From NCBI GenBank assembly GCA_959347315.1, contig OY365807.1, positions 32,430,204 to 32,494,203 of the forward strand: DNA of 64,000 nucleotides, written 5' to 3'. Position 1 is the stretch's first letter, and each line of letters begins with the position of its first letter. The notes below the pieces were generated by a model. That model was not told the origin of the DNA and searched no databases. It worked only from the letters and a program-made list of their open reading frames with translations. Origin of the DNA: Bimastos eiseni (Eukaryota; Annelida; Clitellata; Crassiclitellata; Lumbricidae). The position numbers were made by a program, and so were the translations under genes. Below are positions 1-21,700 of this stretch, in pieces.

Positions 1-11
1 TGAAGTCCTCA

Positions 12-8609
<8,598 letters not shown>

Positions 8610-9599
8610 CTTTCCTGCCTCTTCAATCTTCTTCCTAAAAATACAAATAGGAAACTAACCCAATAGACATCATAATGTAAAGAAGTGATGTCCAAAGTGT
8701 GCAGCATCAATGTGTAATTTTGACTAAAGATGTTCTACTTCACAGCCAGGTACACAACTGGCATCTTTATTCACATTTAAAACAATTACACAGTACCTGG
8801 TCCTTACAAGAAAATTCAAACGAAATTCTGATATAAGCTATGACGACTTTTAACTGGTAAGTCTCCATTTTGTAAGAATGCAACATGTAACAAACAACTA
8901 AATTAATGTTATTGTGCTAAATGAAAAAAAGTGACCATATTCAACCTGATCTGTATTGCCAGCACAATCTTAATTATTTCATGATTTCCAACAAGCCGAC
9001 AGCTGCTGTAAGGCAGTCATCATTAATAAGTTAATAAGACTTCTAATACATTGCAAACTTTTGATATTGACAAAGTTTCACTGTTTACATTAACCTTTTC
9101 TGAGACACTTATGTATGATAATAAATGGCACTCGTACATGCAGCTTTCCCATCCATTAACCGCGACTGCACCTACACCGCATTCATAATAATCACAGTGC
9201 CGGCGTTATAGAAGTCATTAGAGAAGGCTACCGGAAACATGAACGTATTGATTTGCGGATAAACACAACCCAGCTGCATGCAAAAAATGATTAATAAGCG
9301 CCTTGCTACATCTTTTATACATTTAATACCTTAACAGAACAAAGCATTACCATAGCTTTAAAATTTCTCGAATTTCTACGACTCTTACATTTGGTATTCT
9401 CTGGCGGTAGCACTCATCATCAGAAAGACGATTACGTCACCACATCAGACCTCTTCGGGGTCGAATGACGCCTTCAGTTCATCAGAAATCCAATAAAAAA
9501 CGGAGAAAGTGGTATTCAGTTCTCTCAGTTTAGAAATCGTGACGCAGTAGAAGTCGTTCCTCTTTTTTTATTTCTTGTATAACGACAGCAAAAATCGAG

Positions 9600-10040
9600 A
9601 CGTCAGAAATAGACGCTTAGAAATCGTTGTCAGCAATATCGCAAAAGAATTTCCTTGGCGCAATCGTCCGGTCTAGACACTCATTCTCTTCGACAGCGTC
9701 TCGCGGGATCCCGCCGCATCAAGGGGCAGCAGACGGCAGTCAGTCCGTCAAAGGGAGGCCACACACCGATGCCGGGCCAGGGAAGGCAGTCCGGCCGTCA
9801 AGAGGCGGCGGCCGCAGTCCAATACTGGTAGCAAGCACCACGGCGTATTACACATGCGCACACCAGCGGGACCGGCAGCTGCATCTGTTTTGTGATGACC
9901 TATTTGAGCCCATGCTCACTGAATTGCATTGATTATCCACCGCATTATGCAGCACGAAAGGAAGAGAAGGCTCCTTCGCCCTTATCGGCGACCGGCCGTG
10001 CTGAGGAAGAGCTGTTTACATCGTCCTGAGTCATGCATGA
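9600..10040 (-). promoter_or_regulatory. CpG-rich region, probable KLC promoter / 5'UTR exon
   Basis: This stretch has markedly more CpG and GC than its surroundings (for example CGGCGGCCGCAG near 9800), about 1 kb upstream of the KLC coding start. KLC's first coding exon is preceded by a splice acceptor at 8635, so a non-coding first exon must lie upstream and this is the best candidate. The 101-aa ORF at 9627-9932 has no recognisable domain. Placement is inference from composition and distance. Confidence 0.45.
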
Positions 10041-10059
10041 AGCTTCGCCGTATTGATCC

Positions 10060-11367
10060 ATCTGCAGCATGACTGTTAGTGTTTACTCCAACGTCTACCA
10101 TCACGGTGATCACCACTTCCCCAAACAGCCGTCATTAGCGCGAACACCACCACCACTAAGCCCCCTTCGCCTCTCAACTTTTCCCCTCTAAAGCTAGGGT
10201 CTTCTGCTATAGTCAAGCAGATAATGAACGAGATGTGAGCGTAATGGTGTAGGGCGTACAGGTACAGTGATTGAATTGAGAACGGTGGAAGACCAGCATC
10301 GAGCCATTCCAATGTATTCCACACAAAAATGAAATTGTGGTCATCAGAAACAGAATTTTATATTTCCCGGTTCAAACTGGTTGTGGGAATCTGACTTTCC
10401 AAATAAGTATTGCAAAAAACAGAACTGATGTTTGCCAACTTAGCTTCAAATCAAACCATCCCAGGCAATACTAATTTTGTCCAGGAATAGGTAGGCTAAG
10501 TAATTACCATTAGCGTTGGCACGGGGGGGGGCAAGGGAGGGCAGCTGCCCCCCCCCCATCCCGGCCCAGGCTGGGTCTTGGGATTCGTGCAAATACGGTT
10601 TCTATATGGGGGGGACCCTTCGTTATTTGTATTTTGACATTTCACAATTAAGCTCCTCTGCATATAGTGTAGTCAAATTTTGTCACAAATCAAGATGATT
10701 TAGGTACTTTTATTTCACAATTATGGTTGAAAATGAGGTAAACAAGAGCACAAAATGCACTCCATTTGGCATAATCATAATTGAATCACGAGTGTTTAGC
10801 ATAATCGACTTTGAATTAAGGACTCGAAGGTCTAGAGCATCATTCAAAATTCACGACTTCATAAGCTTAGCAGAATGTGGAAATCTTCGCGGGTTTGGCG
10901 GTTTGGTATGTTGTGGGTTATCTTTCCATAGTAGGAACTGGGTAATGTCCCAGAATGGGTTTGTTCAGAGTTGGCAACCCTACATGCATGGACTTTATCC
11001 TGAACAGTAAAGTTTGACTGTAGGCACTTCATAAGCGCTATCTGTAAGTACAATATCACTCTATGTCCAGGAATTTTGACCGTATTATACAACTACAAAT
11101 GTTCGCATTTACTAGTATTCGTAGCTTGGCATCACGTATGCAGACACAATGCCCTACTAAATGACTCGTGCTCAGATTATACAGCCAATCCCAACAGTGC
11201 TTCTGAACATGTGCCTTGGACTTGAACCTTTACACAGGACCGCCAATAGAAATTCAGGGCCCACAGGCAGAGCAGTCATAGGCCTCTTAGACTGAAGTTG
11301 GAATGTGCAATAGCAAAAAACTTATAAGTATGATACAATTGATGCATAAACTCATTGTAGTTAAGGG
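10060..11367. other. Intergenic KLC-RCCD1 spacer, no gene recognised
   Basis: Short ORFs here have no recognisable composition or motif. The only distinctive structure is the G-run/C-run hairpin at 10518-10566. The stretch 11534-12206 is likewise without a recognisable gene. Confidence 0.6.
10518..10566. repeat. G-run / C-run hairpin with G-quadruplex potential
   Basis: Runs GGGGGGGGGC, GGG and GGG are followed by GCAGCTGC and then CCCCCCCCCC, so the segment can fold into a GC hairpin around GCAGCTGC or form a G-quadruplex. A further GGGGGGG run occurs near 10607. Confidence 0.7.
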
Positions 11368-11533
11368 CAGGGCCATACCGAGCTATAATTGCGCCCTGTA
11401 TCAATCTGGCGCCCCACATTTTTAAAATAGTGCATTTTATGGAATAATAAGTTATTTGATACTGAAATTATTTGCGCCCTTTCCGTATTTGCGCCCTGGG
11501 CCAAGGCCGCGCTGCCCCCTCGGTACGGCCCTG
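11368..11533. mobile_element. hAT-type MITE, family B (166 bp)
   Basis: The ends are CAGGGCCATACCGAG and CTCGGTACGGCCCTG, an imperfect inverted repeat. The flanks GTTAAGGG (11360-11367) and GTTAAGGC (11534-11541) match at 7 of 8 bases. CAGGG termini plus an 8-bp duplication indicate hAT. It is non-coding. Confidence 0.8.
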
Positions 11534-12206
11534 GTTAAGGCTCAGTAACATTATATTTTTAAAAGACATAGATCATAAGCTTTGCATCACTTATAATATT
11601 TTTCATAAGTTGTTTGCGGGCCGAGGCCCCCAAATATCACCGGATCCCTAGGCTTTTCCCCTCTGCCCTCATCAGCAATATGTATCAAGAATGTATAACA
11701 AAACAGCATAATTCATATCCCAGTAACGTGTTTAGTTTCGAGAATAATACAGATTTATTTGAATCTGTGGTACTGATGAACGAAGAATTATGTAAATATA
11801 AACATTGATAGTTTTTCAAATTAAACTTGCAACATGTTTTGTATGGAAATAATGTAATAACTGAAACAACCATTTTGAGTGAGTTTTAGCAGTATTAACT
11901 GCAATGTAACATTTCATGCAGATATGCAATATTATATGGGGGAAAGTCCACAATGGCCATATTAGGGGAAAACAGTGTCAAAAAATTTTAATTCAATTGT
12001 CATCATTGAAACAGCGCAAAACCTTTCCATGAGTATATCTAAGTAAAAAAAATTTTTGGTTTTGCAAAACGTGAAGTTCTATAGCCATGACTTGTACTAG
12101 ATGTTTGGTACACCATCACTTGATGGCTTGTGCAATGGATACAAGCAACTGAGAATCCATAAGATAAACTTAGGAAAAGCCAAATTTGGTTCATTTTGGT
12201 TTCAAT

Positions 12207-12525
12207 AAAGCATTATTGCTGTATAGAATTTTACACCAACCTAACTACATTTATGTTCTTAGTTAGACAAATAAAATAGCCAACATCATATTTGGTCAAA
12301 AGCACTTTGTTTCAAAAACAATGTCTACTGAAAGTCGTTGTTCGTGAAAGAAATTAATTAAAGCATTATTGCTGTACAGAACATCAAACCTACCTAGCTA
12401 CATTTAGGTTCTTAGTTAGACAAATAACAGAGCCAACATCACACACTAATTATCTGGTCAAAAACACTGTGTTCCAAAAACCACTGAAAACATTGTTCAC
12501 TGAAAGTCCTTGCTTGTGAAAGAAA
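12207..12525. repeat. Tandem duplication covering the 3' end of RCCD1
   Basis: Two direct copies with a period of about 153 bp each begin AAAGCATTATTGCTGTA (12207 and 12360). The second copy contains the last 25 or so codons of RCCD1 and its stop. The first, downstream in the gene's sense, is a decayed copy of the same coding end: reading the minus strand it still encodes FFHEQRLSVD before deletions break it. Confidence 0.85.
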
Positions 12526-13850
12526 TTGATCAATTCCGGGCAATCACGACTAATGGTGTCTCCGTGGCCAAGTTGACCATAGTCATTACAACCCCATGAA
12601 AAGGTTCTTCCATCTTCCAGCACAGCAACAGAATGCCTTGAACCAGCAGCAATTTTAGCCACAAATGAATCATTCGCATCTACCAGAGGAAAATCCAGTA
12701 CAATTGGTAAAGGCTGAATGTTAACTAATGTTTCCCTTGAAAGCCGATCAGCATCAGAATAGTTTCCGACAGTTCCTGGTGTAGATGCGATAGTCATTGT
12801 GCTTTCATATGCTTGAGAACTATTTTCTGAGAATGTTCCACAAGTTGCTGCAGTTTCCAAGCTGCTGCTATCACTAGCAATATCTTTTTCTGAGGAACGA
12901 AGATTTCGACATGGCAGTCCAAGCTGTCCTTTCTCATTCCAACCCCAAATATAAGTATCACCAATGTCACTCAGAGCCATGGAATGCCAGCCTCCAGCAG
13001 CAACTTGGACTATTGTAACACCCTCCAAGGCTTCCAAAGTTCGAGGTTCTGCTTCACTTGCAATAGTTCCATGGCCTAATTGACCCTGACTTCCATTCCC
13101 AAAACTAAAGACAATACCAATCACAGAAAGCAATAGAATGTGATGTTTTCCACAGCTGACCGACTTAACACACAACTCAAAATTCAATGGACGAAGTAAA
13201 AGGCAATTTCCACCTTGCAATTCACCAAAACTTATATGGCGGTCATCTCGAAGTAATATCACAGACCCACTTTCACTGGCAAATATAGCTACCACGCATG
13301 CATTCAAGTTACAATGCACCTCTTCAATACTGTTCAGCTGTAAAGGAATTGCTCCTTTATTTCTACAAAAGACCATAGAATTGCCATCTGTATCAATGCA
13401 AAATATATTTTGTTTTGCAGTACATAAAGACTGCAGTTTGAAAAACTGAAATGGATTCTGCATTGCATCCGGTCTCGCATCCACACAACACAGTGGACTA
13501 CCCATTATGGAGACCTGTCCATTTTTCCAAACATAATAAATTCTGTCCCATGAGACAACAACCTCCTTCAATTGTAAAACGTTGGTACAATCGCGTTCAA
13601 TGTGCTGTTTTCTGAGCCCTGTTTGTTCCCTTTTAGTTTCCATACATTTTAAATCGACAGCTTTTGAATCGTATTTGATATCTGGAATTTTTAAGTTCGC
13701 CGTGTTGCCACTTGCAAGATGCCTTTGGTCAACTAAAAGCGGGATTACTACGAAGTCCCTAGCAGTAATCGAATGCCCGTCTAACTCAGCTGAAAGCTTT
13801 GAATAAGAAACCTGCGAAAATCCGTTAAAACCACAAGCAAAAATCGACAT
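12450..13850 (-). CDS. RCCD1: RCC1 domain-containing protein 1, intronless
   Basis: This is a 466-aa uninterrupted ORF. RCCD1 partners the JmjC protein KDM8/JMJD5 in mammals and influences H3K36 methylation and mitotic fidelity; that role here is inferred from orthology. The N-terminus MSIFACGFNGFSQV and the central block TLEALEGVTIVQVAAGGWHS followed by GDTYIWGWNEKGQLGLPCRN closely match vertebrate RCCD1. RCC1-type repeats are visible at about 247-262 (VFSFGNGSQGQLGHG), 299-313 and 416-430 (TFSWGCNDYGQLGHG). A Ser/Thr-rich insert (about 318-370) separates the last two, and residues 15-215 are poorly conserved. The protein is longer than the human form. The vertebrate gene has several introns and this one has none, so a retrocopy that replaced the parent is possible, although no poly(A) tract or flanking repeat remains. 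Confidence 0.93.
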   Translation of the reverse strand: MSIFACGFNGFSQVSYSKLSAELDGHSITARDFVVIPLLVDQRHLASGNTANLKIPDIKYDSKAVDLKCMETKREQTGLRKQHIERDCTNVLQLKEVVVSWDRIYYVWKNGQVSIMGSPLCCVDARPDAMQNPFQFFKLQSLCTAKQNIFCIDTDGNSMVFCRNKGAIPLQLNSIEEVHCNLNACVVAIFASESGSVILLRDDRHISFGELQGGNCLLLRPLNFELCVKSVSCGKHHILLLSVIGIVFSFGNGSQGQLGHGTIASEAEPRTLEALEGVTIVQVAAGGWHSMALSDIGDTYIWGWNEKGQLGLPCRNLRSSEKDIASDSSSLETAATCGTFSENSSQAYESTMTIASTPGTVGNYSDADRLSRETLVNIQPLPIVLDFPLVDANDSFVAKIAAGSRHSVAVLEDGRTFSWGCNDYGQLGHGDTISRDCPELINFFHKQGLSVNNVFSGFWNTVFLTR

Positions 13851-15734
13851 GATTATTATCCGGGCTTTAAATTTGGATAGCGTTCTTAAAGTTCATAACT
13901 TATATACTTGAAACTAATAAATCAATAAAATCATTTATGTACAGGCCAAAGACGTTAAAATCTTTGGGAGAAGTTCAATTCGATACAAGAACTTGTATGA
14001 TAGTCTAAAATGAATTATTGTTTGTTAGATAAGTAGGCAAGTAAGATAGTTTCACCCGAGTAATATTTGGCGCAGTATTGTAATCTCCAAATTTCTAAAG
14101 CGCCACTCAATAGTCAATAGCCAAGCTCAGGGCACCAGCTTATTCGCCAGTGCTGCGTCAATTCACATGAGTTGTCTGAGTCAAAGATGTTAAAATCTTT
14201 GGTCTGGACTCTGAGTAGTTCCAAGGAGGCCAGAGTCAGATTACCAGAGAGTCAGAGTATATGTGGAGTAGCTGTGGGTCAAGAGTTGGAGGGGCATCGT
14301 CAGGTGAGTTAGAGACTTAGAGTTCAATCTTGAAGATACGAGACTTTAATTTCGAGCGGTTCACCCGATGGACTCCGACTTGGATCGGGAGCGCCGCTGA
14401 TTTGAACGGGTCTTTAGAAATGTGCATTTGCAATTGGGCTACAATTACAATTAAAAATGTATCGGTTCCTCTACCATCATTGCCAGTCACTCTCTATCAT
14501 CTGCCTAAGGTTCCTCTGTCCATCATCCGGTTTTCCACTCAAAACTGAAGTCGCGCCACTTCAAGAACTCTTACCTCTACTGAATTTGATCCTGCACCTT
14601 CCAATTCTCGACCCAAAACATTTGCTCTTTCCCCCTAAGGCCCGTACCCAATTCGAACGAACTACTCTTTCATACAACTCCTCTGACTCGAAACAGGACT
14701 CGTGAATAAGCTAATGTAAGTTGAAGTTAACAATCATGAGTTATCTGTGAGTTAATTTTTTAACTACACCGTTCCATATCGAAGATGATTTAATGTCGCC
14801 CTCCTCCTTTCTCCAGACTTGGGACTGGCACTGTCAAAGTCCAAACAGTGGTGGTGGAGCTTCATGAGCTATCTCACCGGCTATTTTCTTATAACTTGGA
14901 GTGGAGCCGTAGAGCAATGTGTAGCACACTAGGGCGCGCGCGCAGAGCTGATCGAGGAACCGAGTTAGATACCCGTCCCCGCGTACGATTAATTGGTATT
15001 TCATTCGCTAGGCGGCTGCGTGGTCAAATAAAATGTGAAGCGTAGTGGGCGCCTTGCATGGCTGTCGACAGTCAAATTCAACTCCTGTAATAACTTGTCA
15101 TCATTTGTCCATACTGTACTTGTATACAGCGGGTTGTCAGTTTGAAATTTAAAGATTATATTTGGGTTTGTACTATTATTAGAAGTCTGACTACCTTCAG
15201 CCCGTAACGTTCAGTGTGCGCTGAGCGAGCAGGTTCGACCTAGTCCCAGGTTTTACTCTCGTCCCGGGCGTCACTGTGTAGGGACTTTGAACAAGTCCTT
15301 GGCACACAATATTATTTCTTTGCAATACAACTGCAGTTGCGTCGTCAAGACGTGTGCGCGCTTTCGAGCACGACTTGTCGTGGTAAAGTGCGTTAGAAAT
15401 GCCGAGTTGTATTGTATTGTGTACCTGATTGTGGTTTTAAACGAGAACAGTAACTAGGATATCGCCCGACGAATTTATGAAAAATTTAGCAGAGAAGATA
15501 ATAATGTTGCCATTGAAGATATGCGCGTGTGCATAAAATAATTATTACTTACCGTTGGCCACCATGCACTAATACGTCACATGGTGGCGCAACTGACTGT
15601 TAAAAATTATCGCTAGAATATTTTGTACTCGGTGTTTCTAATCCAACAGTGGTGAATTTGTATGCTTGAGACAATTTTGTCAATTTTACTACGAAAATAG
15701 GAAGTTTCAATTTGTTGCACTAAATATCGTAAAA
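13851..15734. promoter_or_regulatory. Divergent intergenic region between RCCD1 and RBBP5
   Basis: The two genes are transcribed away from each other from this 1.9-kb interval. It is moderately CpG-enriched near 14880-15010 and 15195-15400, partly because of a SINE. The word AAAGA(C/T)GTTAAAATCTTTGG occurs twice (about 13949 and 14185) and is itself an inverted repeat. No TATA box is convincing. Small ORFs at 14330-15045 look non-coding. Confidence 0.5.
15195..15385 (+). repeat. tRNA-derived SINE, copy 1 (5' truncated)
   Basis: This matches four other copies in the window: GCCCGTAACGTTCAGTGTG, a B-box-like GGTTCGACCT, GTCACTGTGTAGGGAC, then TTGCAATACAACTGCAGTTG. The A-box part is missing. 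It lies about 350 bp upstream of the RBBP5 start codon. Confidence 0.8.
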
Positions 15735-18700
15735 ATGAATCTGGAACTTCTCGGTATGCAAATTATTACTTTTCAGATGCGTTAGATAGGCATTTTTTGT
15801 GTTTGTATCGGGACTGCATTTATGTACCCGTACGGTGTCGGCATAATGCCGCAGACAATAGTTTTAAAGCCGGTCCTTTTTAAACGTTTTTTGCTTATGG
15901 GAGAGTGCCACTGTTGTTCCTAATATCTGATCAAAAATACTTAAAGTAAAAACAAATGTAAAGTTATGCGGTAGAGGTTTATAGAAGTCCGGTGTCGACT
16001 GTGACCATGATCAACAAATATGGCTACCTATGACTAGGATAGAATTGGAATAGAGTGCAGCGGCGTGGCAGAGGCAGACGTTGACGCGATTTCTGGTTAT
16101 GCCCTAATACCTAGCATGGTCATCTTTCCACAGTGGGGTCATTTAGGTCAGGTTAGGCATCGTGAGGGTTGGTTAGGGTCAGGTTGGGCATCGTGAGGGT
16201 CAGATGGGGTTAGGTTAAGCATCATGAGGTTTGGTCAATGTCTGGTATAGGGTGAGTGTCGTTTTTAGCTATTGCTGAAAAACCTAATACCATTGCTAAG
16301 TAGGGCATTTCCGGAAATTGCCTTGGACATTCGTCTCGCTCGGCCGAATATTGAACTATTCGGAAGTATTCGCCTCGGCAAATATTACCAATAGCTAAAA
16401 ATAACTTTTGAAAAAATAATTTTTTTGGATAAAATAATATTTTTTTATCAAATAAATTTAAGACTTACCTATAAGTTATTGATTAATTAAACAAGAACTT
16501 AACATTCAATTGAATTTTCTTTAAAATAATTATGTTAATTTATATATTTTAATTTCTTTTGGTTGCATATTCCCAGGTGGCAACCAAATCAGTAATTTTC
16601 CCACCTGAATTGGCTCCACCCACTTTCCGGTAAACATTAGAGAGTAAAGACGTCGTTGATAACTTCATATTTTAGATTTTATAACAAGGTTTTACATTTT
16701 TTCACAAATAAAGTTATTAAATAATAAATATATTGTAATAGCCAAGAGTGCGACGATATGCTATATGAAGGATATTGCTATAGACTCTGCATCGACTATA
16801 CATGTAGATAGTTCTCCGTGGCTGTGCAAGTGGCAGGTTGGCTTTTTTTGCCGACGGATGGCACCCGCTGCCGCTGGCCAGATTTGCCACTACTATTCGG
16901 TTCATACCTGGATCCGGCAAGTAGTTCACCCAAATACTCGGATTTAGTACTCAGTGGAAACTGCCTACTCAGTTATGCCCTATTGCTAAGTTTTTATTTC
17001 TTCATGCTTCTTCATAATATATTTTGTTTTGGTTGCAGTTATATTCCGGTGTGTGCTAGCTATGCATACATATTGTTGTAATTAATTTTTGATGATGAGA
17101 CAAAATACCATAAAATGGTGCATAAATCAAAAACAGTAAACCATAGATTACCAACCTTTTGCTGCATGGTGCTATAACATTGGAGAGAAATGTCAAATTA
17201 CACTTCCTGGAATTGAAACACTCAAGAATTGAAATATAATTATTCATTTTATAAATATTGTTCTTTTGACAGTTCATTTTTGACCTTGTAAGTATATTGA
17301 TGTTAGTTTTAAAAGTCTGTTTCCCCTTAAAATATCGTATGCTTGAAACCATTATTTCTATCACTGCGTTTCAACTATGAGCACCATCCACCTTAGCCTC
17401 TGACTGCATCTGAGGTCATCCTGTGGCCCTCCTGAATGTTGACAATTAGATGAAACTTATTTCTTGTGTATACTGTACATATAGTGATTGCTTCCACCTA
17501 GTCTCACTGTTGCTGAATAATAATTTTGACCTGATTGCAAATCTAATAATGTTGTATTGTAAAAAATTTGCTTGAGAACAATGGGCTGATGTGTTGCACT
17601 CAATTAATGTAACTTTTTGGCTTTCAGAGTCGTTTGGGCAGAACTACCCAGAAGTAAGTGGATGAGGCACTGAAGCATTGGTTATTCAACATTTTTAAAT
17701 GTGTTGGAAGCCCTGTTATCAGCTTTTAATTTGTTCTCATTGTAATTACGAAGGTCTTACTTGGACACCATTTGTAAGGCTCACTTATTGAAACACATGT
17801 CATCTTTGCAGCTCAGGAATTTACAAATGTAATTAATGCAAAACCCTTGGAAATAATTCAATATGAGGTTTATATTTTAGGTGCATTGTTTAAGATCGAC
17901 TTATCTGATGCTGTGATTACGTCACTAAACGATGTAAACATCTCTGCTATTGAAAGTTTACCTTCTGAATAATTTTAAATTTAGTTTCTCCGTCATTACA
18001 GAGATGTTTGTCTGCTCAATATGTATGATTGCCCAGATAAGTAATAAAGATTGTAGCCATGGTTAGTCTATTCCTTTGGTGTTACCATGATGTTGAGCAC
18101 TAGTCTCATGCTGTTTCTTTTAGGATTTTGATGGAGTTCTTGACTGTATGAACATGGCAATAACATGCGCCTTCAACAGACGAGGGACGCTGTTGGCCGT
18201 TGGTTGCAATGATGGTCGTATTGTTATTTGGGATTTTCTTACTAGAGGAATAGCAAAGATCATCAGTGCTCACATTCACCCAGTCTGCTCACTCAGGTAA
18301 CTGCGGTTCGCAACAAATGAGAAAATTTGTAAATTGAAGAAGTTGTAATTGTTTGATGTGTGAATCTATTTAGTAACATCTATCCTAGTACTTTAGTTCA
18401 TCTGAGCCGGATTTTGACTATAAGTTAACCCATCATTGGATAGTAAAGCATTCATTGTCCAATGGTTTGCTTGTGGGTTATTATATATACTCTGTGGATA
18501 AATTCGAAGTTACTTAGACAAGCACTCTAGTGTTTGTGAGGTCATGATATCTTGAAGATGATTGTAGCTTCCTGGTCAAATTCTTCTCTGTCATATCACG
18601 GCATCACAAGTCAAGTAGAGTGATTGCTTGAGTAACTTTTAATTTACAGACTACTTAACAGTTTGGGGCAGACAATTTTGCACTCAAAACTGGAACATAA

Positions 18701-21700
18701 TGTGCTGTTTGATGTCTGTAAATGAAGGTTCCTGGTCAGGTCACTGAAACAATTCCTGGTCTTGATCTTTGAAATGCAAAGATCAGTGAACAGAAAGATT
18801 CGTTGGCCAATATTCCTACACTCTTGGTTGACTCTTTTTGTTTATGATGATCCTGACAAATACACAAATCTCTGGAGTAGAATGAATGTTTCATTTTCTA
18901 ATGTGGATTCATCTGCCTGAATTGCAGCTGACTATAAGGTGGGGTGTTATGTCAATGCATAATAACTGTCATCTGAAAAGAGTATGAAAGTTCAGAACCG
19001 TACCTCGTTTGCCAAATGAAGGAGCGCTGTAGCAATGATGGTGTTAGAATGTGCTTTTGTCACTTCACTTTCACCACATGATTCTGCGGACAGATATTTG
19101 CTGTCTGGCGTATTGAAACATGGTTTTTATTACAAAGTGTGTGATTTGTGCCTGTGACAGCAAAGGGTTAATTAAGAAATGCAAGTAGCTGAAAAATGGC
19201 TATTGTGGGTTCAATTGTTTGTGTACTGAGATTAGAGCGAAGTTTTTCAGTAAAACTTGAGGAAGTAGATCTGTTTAAGATTGACCAATTTGCATAAAGA
19301 AATGGAAATTGTAATTTTGGAGGGATGGTGCCAATAACTGGCCATAGGAAGCTGTTTATAAGTTTGACCGTTTAAATTTTGACTGGTATACATGAGGTAC
19401 TTATTACCACATAAAAGAATGATTTAATAAATAAATTTGCATTTACTTGTATTGTGTGCATGAAGCTGGAACCGTACCGGTCATAAAGTGCTGAGTGCTT
19501 CAACTGATTGCGTTGTGTCTGTGTGGGATGTACTTACGGGAGAATGTGACTACACATTTCGCTTTCCATCGCCTGTCCTTAAGGTTCAGTTTCATCCTAG
19601 AGACAGGTAAGATATTTGAATAAAAATGAGCATTTTGTATAGATTGCAAGCATTTGCAATGCAATGTTACAGGCATTTTCATACATGTTGAATTGTGTCT
19701 TTGTTCAAAGAGATCTGAACACTGATTAAAAACTATAAGCATCTTTGCCACTTTGTAGTTTTGTGTTTGTTTTGTGCTGTGTGCATTAATTAGACTGGCT
19801 GACTTGACCGATTTACTGACTGATTGCAGTCACAATAATGATAGCAATAACCATAATGCTATATTCATATAGCATCACTATAGAATGATAATGATTGGTC
19901 TTTTTAATATGTTTTATCGGTAGTGCATAAACAGAGTTGCTTGTGGTCTGCGTGTAGATAGTCAATATCTGTGTTGATAGCGGCTTGAGTGTGCACACCT
20001 TAGTTATGAGGTGATGTTATAATATCAGCCACTGAGAACAATATAACAAAAACAGTAAAAGCAGAAAACTCTTATGGTGGCCTTTAGGATGTGCTAGGCA
20101 TTAAGGTTATTGTATTTACTTTTTTGAACTAAATCAGTCCTTTGGCTGTGGGATTTAGGTAGGTCTTTTTGTTTAAAGAAGTGACCATTTGTGATGGAAG
20201 TTGATGTGACTGCTCCATTTGCTGCCAAAGACCTTTATGGAACAGCTGACTTGCTATTAAGTATGTAGGACTAAATGAATGTCAGTTCAAAGGTCAGTGT
20301 TACATTGCATTGTTTGTGTTGTGTGCCAACAGTTGATTGCTGTGTGATGGCTCTGCAGAGTTTTTCTCTGATGTATTATCTGGGAGTCACTTGATTTGTT
20401 TACCAGACGTTTTTGATTACATGATTAAATTTTCTTAACTGTTAAAATTAGTTTTTCATTTTATTGTTAGTAACCAGTTCCTTGTCTGTCCAATGAAACA
20501 CGCAGCTGTTTTGATGACCTTGGATAAAGGTCACAGAATTGTGCCACTCGAAGATGAGGTGTGTGTGAATTTCTTGAACTAGTGCATGTAAAGTACATTT
20601 TAGATCGATTAAAACTTGTACCCTTTGGTTAACGAGTGTGTACTGAATAGGGCATAACCGGAAATGAACATCATGTGCGGAACATGCATATTTCCGCTAT
20701 TGCGTACCAAATTTTCTAGACCAGCACCGCCGCTACTCACTGACCAGATTCGCCGTTACTATTTGGTTCGTACCCAGATCCGGCAAATAGTGCATCCAAA
20801 TACTCGGTACTCGGTGGAAATTGCCCACTCGGTTATGCCCTAGTACTGAAAGTGACTGGGAAACCAATGCAACTTAGCATGATAAGTGTTTGGTTGTGAT
20901 TGTTTAAAATGGTGTGTAACTCGTGTTTGTCAGATGTGCTTTATGATAATAGCAGTCATTTTGCTATTTGACTGATCAAATGGCAGTATGTTAACACTGA
21001 CATCTTGCTATTTGCTTCAGTCTGACCTCAACATCTGTGCATCTTTTGACAGAAGAGGATTTTATATTTACACAGGAAATGCCAGAGGAAAGGTCAGCAG
21101 TTAACTTGTCATCTGTTGTTTAGTCTAATTTTTAAGCAGAATTTTAAAGTAATTTTGTTGTTATTCATACCAGATGAACTGTGGATATTAGGAAAGTGCT
21201 ATATGTTTGAGTCATGTTACATTTGTTGCCCGTGCCAAGGGGTTGGAATCTTTAAAGAGATAGCCAACAAATGTTTGTTTGATTTTTAAAAGAAAGGTGT
21301 GGTTTGAGCCAAACATTTTTGGGATGACTGTCAACTGTGGGAGGTTCTTCAGCATGTGCCATGATTTCAACATTTTTGAGCAAAAGTACATTCAGTTTTC
21401 TCCTCATTTGACCAACTGTGTCACTTATGTGTTTGCTACAAGTGATGACATGCCAGCAACTGCCCAAGATTAAAAAAATGTACAGTGTTTGATTACACTA
21501 CATTCACTCCAGTTTAAGCATGCATGACCTTTTTTACAATTATTTTTAATTCTATCTATATATCCACCATAGTTTGTAATTTCTTGTGAAATGTATAAAA
21601 CTCTGCAGCAGAATCAGCAGTGATGTGATCTGTCATTGATCTACTAGCCAGCCAACCATGATGACAATACATAGAACCTGTATAGTATTTTATGTATGAT

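Noticed and set aside
9627..9932. 101-aa ORF in the CpG-rich region
   Set aside because: GC-rich DNA has few stops; no domain or splice context supports coding, and it is antisense to the likely KLC 5'UTR.
16136..16245. Interstitial telomere repeat
   Set aside because: GGTTAGGG words are interrupted and part of a 36-38 bp unit with GCATCGTGA; not a TTAGGG array.
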